A DNA stretch of 37,064 bases from contig JACNLW010000091.1 in assembly GCA_014381305.1 (NCBI GenBank), positions 1-37,064 on the forward strand. Reading direction: 5' to 3'. Position 1 is the stretch's first letter; each line of letters starts with the position of its first letter. The notes under the pieces were generated by a model. That model saw nothing but the letters and a program-made list of their open reading frames with translations. It searched no databases and was not told where the DNA came from. Positions 32,392 through 37,064 of this stretch are shown one piece after another. Position numbers and translations under genes: made by a program. This DNA is from Planctomycetota bacterium (lineage in GTDB: Bacteria > Planctomycetota > Phycisphaerae > Phycisphaerales > SM1A02).

Positions 32392-34730
32392 TCATTACAA
32401 CAACCATACTTATTACTGAACTCGCACTTGCTGGTGGATTTGCAAACTTTACAAATCAATCAGATCGACTTGTCTGCGACCCAAGTGTTGGGATCAGTGA
32501 CAGCGAAGAAAAAGATTACGCTTGGGGCGATATTGATCTAGACGGCGACATTGATCTTGTATGTGTGCGTAAACAACCATTTACTTCTGAAGGCAGAAAC
32601 ATCAACATTCTGTTTATGAATGAGGGCGGTTCACTTGTGGATCGAACTGCAGAATACGCAATAGCAACTGATGTCTCGGGCGACAACGGTTTTCTCACAC
32701 CAACGAACGATCGTGACGTTGTGTTACATGACCTCGATCTAGATGGTTGGCTTGACATGGTGACGGTCACTACATTGACTGATAATTCCACGAAGGCTTT
32801 ATCTCATCCACGAGTGTATATGAACCTCGGTGAAGTAGACGGTATCTGGCAAGGGTTCCGTTTTGAAAATGCCCGCATTCCACAAATGCACGATACCGCT
32901 GGCCCTCGTTTTTGCAGCCTTGCAATTGACGACCTCACTGGTGATGGATACCCAGATTTATACTTTGGTGATTATGACAGTGGTTCAACACAAATTTTTG
33001 ACTTCAACAACCGACTACTCATAAATGACGGCAATGCATTTTTCACAGATGAAAGTACACAACGACTGAACAGTGAAATGCTAGAGTCTGCATTCGGCGC
33101 AGCAAGTTCAATTGCAGACATGAATGGTGATGGCGTACTAGATATTGTGAAACAAACTTCACTTAACGCCCCGCAACATGTCGCTATTACATACAACGAC
33201 CCCTTGAACGAAGGGTACTTCAACGGATATGACATTATTGACCAGCAAGCTCCTTACTTTGTTACTGTTGGAGATCTCAACGGTGACGGTAGGCAAGATC
33301 TTGTCGTTGTAGACGATGGTTCAGATACGTACTACATCAACACCGGAAACGGTGGGGATGGATTTGCAAATTTCGACGCCATTACTCTAGAAAATAGTAA
33401 CGGCTTTGGAGGCAACGCACTCATTCGGGACTTAAACAACGACGGGCACCAAGATGTAATTGTGACGGATGTGGATGTTGACATTTCAGGTTGCACTCGC
33501 ACTTCACTTATTTACAGAAATCTTGGCGACACACCAAACATTACCCTTGACGAACAATATGTCGGCATTAGCGACAGCGAACTTCAAGGCGTTCACGATG
33601 TTGCAGTCTTTGACATCAACGGAGATGGGTGGTTAGACATGGTGATGGGAAGATGCGATTCAACTGAAGTTTGGATTCAAGATGCGCCAACTGGTGTTAT
33701 CTTTTCTTACCCAAATGGGTTGCCTGGATTCATCCCTCCAAATCAAACAACAATATTTACAGTCAATGGAGAAGCTGTTGGAGGTGGTACGATCGATCCA
33801 ACGACAGCAACAATTACTGTTCGCGACAATGGTTCCCAAACAGAATATCCACTTACTTCTTTAGGCAATAATTTGTTTGAAGCAAATCTTCCTGCAGGTG
33901 AGTGCGCAAGTGAATTAGAATTTTTTATTACACTCACACTCACAAGTGGCGGTACTTTTACAGACCCACCCACTGGCTGGTTTGATGTAACAGTGGGTGA
34001 AGGCACCGACATCATTTTCCGAGATGATATGGAAGACGATGTAACTGCATGGTCAATCGTCAACAGTAATGGACTTACTACCGGTGCGTGGGAACGCGTA
34101 GACCCCAACGGAACTATTTACAACTCTCAGATGGCTGCTCCTGAAGATGATGCGACAGGTGGCACGCAAAATGTGCAATGTTTCATTACCGAAAATGGTG
34201 AGGTTGGTGGCTCAGCAGGAGCAGCAGACGTTGATGGTGGTTCTACAACGCTAGTCTCCCCCCTCCTTAATGTTGCAGGAACAGATGGGATTATTTCATA
34301 CGCACGTTGGTTCTTTGACAGCCAAACCCCTGACACACTCAAAACGTATGTCAGCAATGATGATGGGAATTCATGGACATTTGTGCATGAAACAGCTGGT
34401 ACAGATTCTGCTTGGGAAACAGTTAGTTTTTCAATTAGTTCATATACCCAACCTACAAATTTGATTCGAATTGCATTCATAGCAGAAGATACGAGCCCGC
34501 CAAGTATCGTCGAAGCTGGAATTGATAACTTCCAACTCGAGGTTGTTTCATGCGGAACGACATGCCTCGGAGACGTCAATTCCGATGGTGCTGTGGAGGT
34601 AAGTGATCTTCTCGCAGTCATAGATGCGTGGGGAAGTGATGATCAAGCTGCGGACATCAATGGTGACGGCGTTGTCGCTGTGGGTGATTTGCTCGCAGTT
34701 GTTGGAAATTGGGGATCCTGCACCCCATAA
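32382..34730 (+). CDS. Secreted FG-GAP repeat protein with dockerin-like tail
   Basis: The 782-residue product starts at an ATG 10 bp inside the previous gene; the frame reaches one TTG further (32373), but this ATG gives a clean signal peptide MPVIITTTILITELALAGG. FG-GAP/VCBS loops fill about residues 40-430 (WGDIDLDGDIDLVCVR, LHDLDLDGWLDMVTV, IADMNGDGVLDIVKQ, VGDLNGDGRQDLVVVDDG, IRDLNNDGHQDVIVTDVDVD). A beta-sandwich-like region follows with NVAGTDGIISYARWFFDS and SNDDGNSWTFVHETAG. The protein ends in two calcium-loop repeats (DVNSDGAVEVSDLLAVIDAWG, DINGDGVVAVGDLLAVVGNWG) plus CTP. It is probably translated together with the di-haem protein. Confidence 0.9.
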   Translation: MPVIITTTILITELALAGGFANFTNQSDRLVCDPSVGISDSEEKDYAWGDIDLDGDIDLVCVRKQPFTSEGRNINILFMNEGGSLVDRTAEYAIATDVSGDNGFLTPTNDRDVVLHDLDLDGWLDMVTVTTLTDNSTKALSHPRVYMNLGEVDGIWQGFRFENARIPQMHDTAGPRFCSLAIDDLTGDGYPDLYFGDYDSGSTQIFDFNNRLLINDGNAFFTDESTQRLNSEMLESAFGAASSIADMNGDGVLDIVKQTSLNAPQHVAITYNDPLNEGYFNGYDIIDQQAPYFVTVGDLNGDGRQDLVVVDDGSDTYYINTGNGGDGFANFDAITLENSNGFGGNALIRDLNNDGHQDVIVTDVDVDISGCTRTSLIYRNLGDTPNITLDEQYVGISDSELQGVHDVAVFDINGDGWLDMVMGRCDSTEVWIQDAPTGVIFSYPNGLPGFIPPNQTTIFTVNGEAVGGGTIDPTTATITVRDNGSQTEYPLTSLGNNLFEANLPAGECASELEFFITLTLTSGGTFTDPPTGWFDVTVGEGTDIIFRDDMEDDVTAWSIVNSNGLTTGAWERVDPNGTIYNSQMAAPEDDATGGTQNVQCFITENGEVGGSAGAADVDGGSTTLVSPLLNVAGTDGIISYARWFFDSQTPDTLKTYVSNDDGNSWTFVHETAGTDSAWETVSFSISSYTQPTNLIRIAFIAEDTSPPSIVEAGIDNFQLEVVSCGTTCLGDVNSDGAVEVSDLLAVIDAWGSDDQAADINGDGVVAVGDLLAVVGNWGSCTP

Positions 34731-34818
34731 AGCCCGTATATGTAAGAAATATCCCAGAATCTCCTAGCCCTACCCAGTTTATTGGGCTATTCTGAGGTGT
34801 CCAAGGAAAAGGAACACT

Positions 34819-36762
34819 ATGTTAAAACACCTTACAAAAATCACTGCTCTAGGAATCACCTCTATGGGTGCATTGGTGTTTGCTCACCAAGATGATCCGA
34901 AGATTAAAGATCGACAACCCGCCGTGATTGCAAACGCGTATCGTGCTGACAGTAATCAAGGTCAACAACGATCTCTTGGATTTAGTTCAGAAAATGTCCA
35001 ACTGAAATCATGGTTACCTTTAGGTTCACTTGACGGAGCTGATTCGGGCAATGATTGCTGGGGATACGTATCACCTTCTGGTCGTGAGTATGCACTCATG
35101 GGCACATCAAGTGGCACAGTCATTGTTGAAATTACAAACCCAGGCAATGCGCAAGTCGTTGCTTCCCTCTCTGGACCAAACAGTCTTTGGCGCGATATCA
35201 AAACATACGGAACGTACATGTACGCTGTGAGCGAAGGCGGTGGAGGAATCCAAGTCTTTAACCTTGCTGATATCGATAATGGAAATGTACAAACCCTCAA
35301 TTCTGCTGGATCAGGCTCTTCGCATAACGTTGCAATTGATACAGAAAGTGGTTTTCTCTATCGCACAGGTGCAAGCAACGATGGTCTTAAAATGTACAGC
35401 CTTGCAAATCCAGCATCGCCCGTTGAAGTTGGCCAATGGAGTGATCGTTACACACACGATGCGCAAATCGTCACGTACACGGATGGACCTTACGCAGGAC
35501 GACAAATTGCTTTTTGTTGCGGTGGTTTCAGCAGTGGGTGGAATGACACAGGACTAACGATCGTTGACGTTACAAATAAATCAAATCCGTCTGTTGTCGG
35601 TCAATCGTATTACAGTGGCGCACAATATTCACACCAAGGATGGCTTTCTGAAGATCGAACTTTGTTTTATCTCAACGATGAACTCGATGAACAATACAAC
35701 GGCACGCTAACAACTACTCGCGTTATTAATGTTGAAGATCTTTCAAACCCACATTTGGTAAGTACATTTACTAGCGGATCAACTTCTATTGACCATAACT
35801 TGTACACATATAATGGCTACATTTTTGAAGCGAACTACCGTTCTGGTCTTCGCGTCTTTGATGCCTCTAACCCAACGAATCCCGTGCAATACGGTTACTT
35901 TGACACGTATCCATCCAATGACAATGCAAGTTTCAATGGCTTGTGGAATGTCTACCCATACTTCCCAAGTGGAACAGTGATTGGCAGTGATCTCGAGAGC
36001 GGTTTGTTCGTATGGGAGCTTGGTATTCTTGACCCGTGCTCTTTACCAGTTGGAACATGTGCTACTGATGTTTCAGGTGATGGAAATGTCGATGTTGCAG
36101 ACATCCTCGCTGTGATTGACGGTTGGGGTGATTGTGGAGACGGAACATACCGACCAATTGGAGACGTTGATGGCAACTGCTGCGTTGACGTTTCAGATCT
36201 TCTAGCGATCGTCGATGGTTGGGGTTCGGAATGTGTGATTACTGGTGCATGTTGTGCAACCGATTTCACGTGCTCTGAACTTAGCGAAAACAATTGCTCA
36301 GAAATGGGTGGATCGTATTTTGGCGATGAAACAACTTGTGCGAATACCACTTGCCCCGGCGCAGGTGATGAATGCAACACTCCACTCGCGGCAAACCTCG
36401 GCGCAAATGCATACGAGACATTTACTGCGACACCTAGTAGCCCAGAACCAGATGATTCGCAATGCTCGGGCACCTACATGAACTGGAACAACTCGAAAGA
36501 CATCTGGTTTGCATGGACAGCAGAGTTCACAGGCAATGCACACTTTACAACGTGTGATTCCTCAAGCTATGACACATCGATGGCTGTGTACGCTGGATCC
36601 TGCTCAAACCAAGTCGCATGCAATGGTGACGCTAGTGGCGAATCTGGTTGCCAGTCTTATTACTCTGCAGTTGACGTAAACGTCACATTAGGTGAAACCT
36701 ACTACATTCGCATTGGCGGGTGGGAAGGCGACTCGGGTTCAGGTACGCTCACTATCGAGTAA
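34819..36762 (+). CDS. Choice-of-anchor B (LVIVD repeat) secreted protein with internal dockerin-like module
   Basis: The 647-residue product has AAGGA just before the ATG and a signal peptide (about 1-22). Residues 50-405 are LVIVD-type repeats (MGTSSGTVIVEITNPGNAQVV, LKMYSLANPASPVEVGQW, GLTIVDVTNKSNPSVVGQSYYSG, LRVFDASNPTNPVQYGYFDT) in the pattern annotated as choice-of-anchor B. The two calcium-loop repeats (DVSGDGNVDVADILAVIDGWG, DVDGNCCVDVSDLLAIVDGWG) are internal, at about 415-475. They are followed by a Cys-rich link (GACCATDFTCSELSENNCS) and a C-terminal beta domain of about 140 residues (DIWFAWTAEFTGNAHFTTCD, YYIRIGGWEG) resembling bacterial pre-peptidase C-terminal domains. The 88-bp gap upstream contains a hairpin (TAGCCC 34765-34770 / GGGCTA 34784-34789). 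Confidence 0.9.
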   Translation: MLKHLTKITALGITSMGALVFAHQDDPKIKDRQPAVIANAYRADSNQGQQRSLGFSSENVQLKSWLPLGSLDGADSGNDCWGYVSPSGREYALMGTSSGTVIVEITNPGNAQVVASLSGPNSLWRDIKTYGTYMYAVSEGGGGIQVFNLADIDNGNVQTLNSAGSGSSHNVAIDTESGFLYRTGASNDGLKMYSLANPASPVEVGQWSDRYTHDAQIVTYTDGPYAGRQIAFCCGGFSSGWNDTGLTIVDVTNKSNPSVVGQSYYSGAQYSHQGWLSEDRTLFYLNDELDEQYNGTLTTTRVINVEDLSNPHLVSTFTSGSTSIDHNLYTYNGYIFEANYRSGLRVFDASNPTNPVQYGYFDTYPSNDNASFNGLWNVYPYFPSGTVIGSDLESGLFVWELGILDPCSLPVGTCATDVSGDGNVDVADILAVIDGWGDCGDGTYRPIGDVDGNCCVDVSDLLAIVDGWGSECVITGACCATDFTCSELSENNCSEMGGSYFGDETTCANTTCPGAGDECNTPLAANLGANAYETFTATPSSPEPDDSQCSGTYMNWNNSKDIWFAWTAEFTGNAHFTTCDSSSYDTSMAVYAGSCSNQVACNGDASGESGCQSYYSAVDVNVTLGETYYIRIGGWEGDSGSGTLTIE

Positions 36763-36784
36763 AGATTTGCGAAATAGTTTCCTC

Positions 36785-36819
36785 CATAACGCCTTGCTAC
36801 GCAAGGTGTTATGTTTTTT
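36785..36819 (+). terminator. Rho-independent terminator after the choice-of-anchor B gene
   Basis: A 13-bp stem CATAACGCCTTGC / GCAAGGTGTTATG (one G-U) with loop TAC is followed by six T (36814-36819). Confidence 0.95.
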
Positions 36820-36832
36820 AGGCGAATAATTA

Positions 36833-37057
36833 TACAATTATCCTGCTATTTCAGCCAATTAAAACGCATATAGGGGTAGTAGGCGTCTATTTTCAAAGAG
36901 ATTCGTCTCATCGAGCCCCAACGGGATATTACGGGCAATATAGTTCTGGGCGGCGGGAGTTTTTTTCTGGGTGTTGTTATCCGGGGGACTATTCCGGGTT
37001 CGCGGGGCAACCAAAGTACGTCGAGGCTTTCTCTTCTCCCCTCGACGTGCTTTTTTT
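36833..37057 (+). ncRNA. Possible small RNA or leader: TACAAT box, no ORF, ends in a terminator
   Basis: From 36763 to the window end (302 bp) I see no credible gene. TACAAT at 36833-36838 could be a -10 box, and a strong terminator closes the stretch: GTACGTCGAGG (37016-37026) pairs with CCTCGACGTGC (37040-37050), then seven T (37051-37057). The interval is G-rich in its second half with small stems (ATATT-ACGGGC-AATAT near 36928-36943). A transcript of about 210 nt would result. I do not recognise it as 6S, tmRNA or a known riboswitch. It could equally be the leader of a gene beyond the window. Confidence 0.35.
37016..37057 (+). terminator. Rho-independent terminator near the right edge
   Basis: An 11-bp stem GTACGTCGAGG / CCTCGACGTGC (one G-U at the second pair from the base region) has a 13-nt pyrimidine-rich loop and is followed by TTTTTTT. 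No open reading frame ends just before it. Confidence 0.85.
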
Positions 37058-37064
37058 GTATGCG

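Noticed and set aside
36971-37064. GTG-initiated open frame running off the right edge
   Set aside because: It passes through the terminator hairpin and T run, has no ribosome site, and the translation looks random.

Overview
The window looks like a chromosomal segment of a planctomycete, most likely a marine Phycisphaerae. The evidence is the set of protein families: secreted proteins ending in paired Asp-rich calcium-loop repeats that finish in a Trp-Gly motif (DLLAVIDAWG type), a DUF1800/DUF1501 pair, a prepilin-type protein with the FTLIELLVVIAII signature, a VPAPSA-type C-terminal sorting tail, CRTAC1/FG-GAP proteins, and a SecA enlarged to about 1355 residues. The DNA is AT-leaning and gene dense. 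I see no tRNA, rRNA, insertion sequence, phage or CRISPR.

Layout. Positions 1-2083 (minus) hold the flagellar export gate genes fliO-fliP-fliQ-fliR, joined by ATGA overlaps; fliR runs off the left edge. Positions 2190-5839 (plus) hold a BamD-like protein, an LptE-like lipoprotein and ftsH. Two secreted proteins follow on the minus strand (5876-7579), then a prepilin-like gene (plus) facing a short uvrC (minus). Positions 10229-13972 (plus) carry a Cys-rich lipoprotein, pyrC, and rpsB-tsf. A gamma-glutamyltransferase and a TIM-barrel epimerase lie on the minus strand (14221-16658). A hotdog-type protein and a membrane protein (plus) then face secA (minus, 18489-22556), which has a small secreted-protein gene upstream of it. 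A copper-type P-type ATPase and the DUF1800/DUF1501 pair follow (plus, 23012-28070), then a CRTAC1 lipoprotein with a TPR lipoprotein (minus). Last comes a run of three large secreted proteins (plus, 30724-36762): a di-haem protein, an FG-GAP protein and a choice-of-anchor-B protein.

How the genes work together. Most of the segment serves the envelope: protein export (SecA), flagellar export, outer-membrane assembly (BamD/LptE-like), membrane proteolysis (FtsH), metal efflux, lipoproteins, and secreted proteins sharing one type of C-terminal calcium-loop module. Housekeeping genes (pyrC, rpsB, tsf, uvrC) lie between them.

The most unusual signal is non-coding. All five convergent gene junctions in the window (5840-5875, 8602-8758, 13973-14220, 18461-18488, 28071-28310) contain short hairpin-type repeats built on GAC/GTC arms, usually TTGAC...GTCAA around a 3-nt centre. 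Two of these junctions share an identical 19-bp unit, tandemly repeated at one of them, and in several cases the stop codon of a flanking gene lies inside a repeat. Only one of the six divergent junctions has a comparable palindrome, and I saw none at same-strand junctions. This looks like an undescribed family of junction elements. Ordinary U-tract terminators occur elsewhere in the window.
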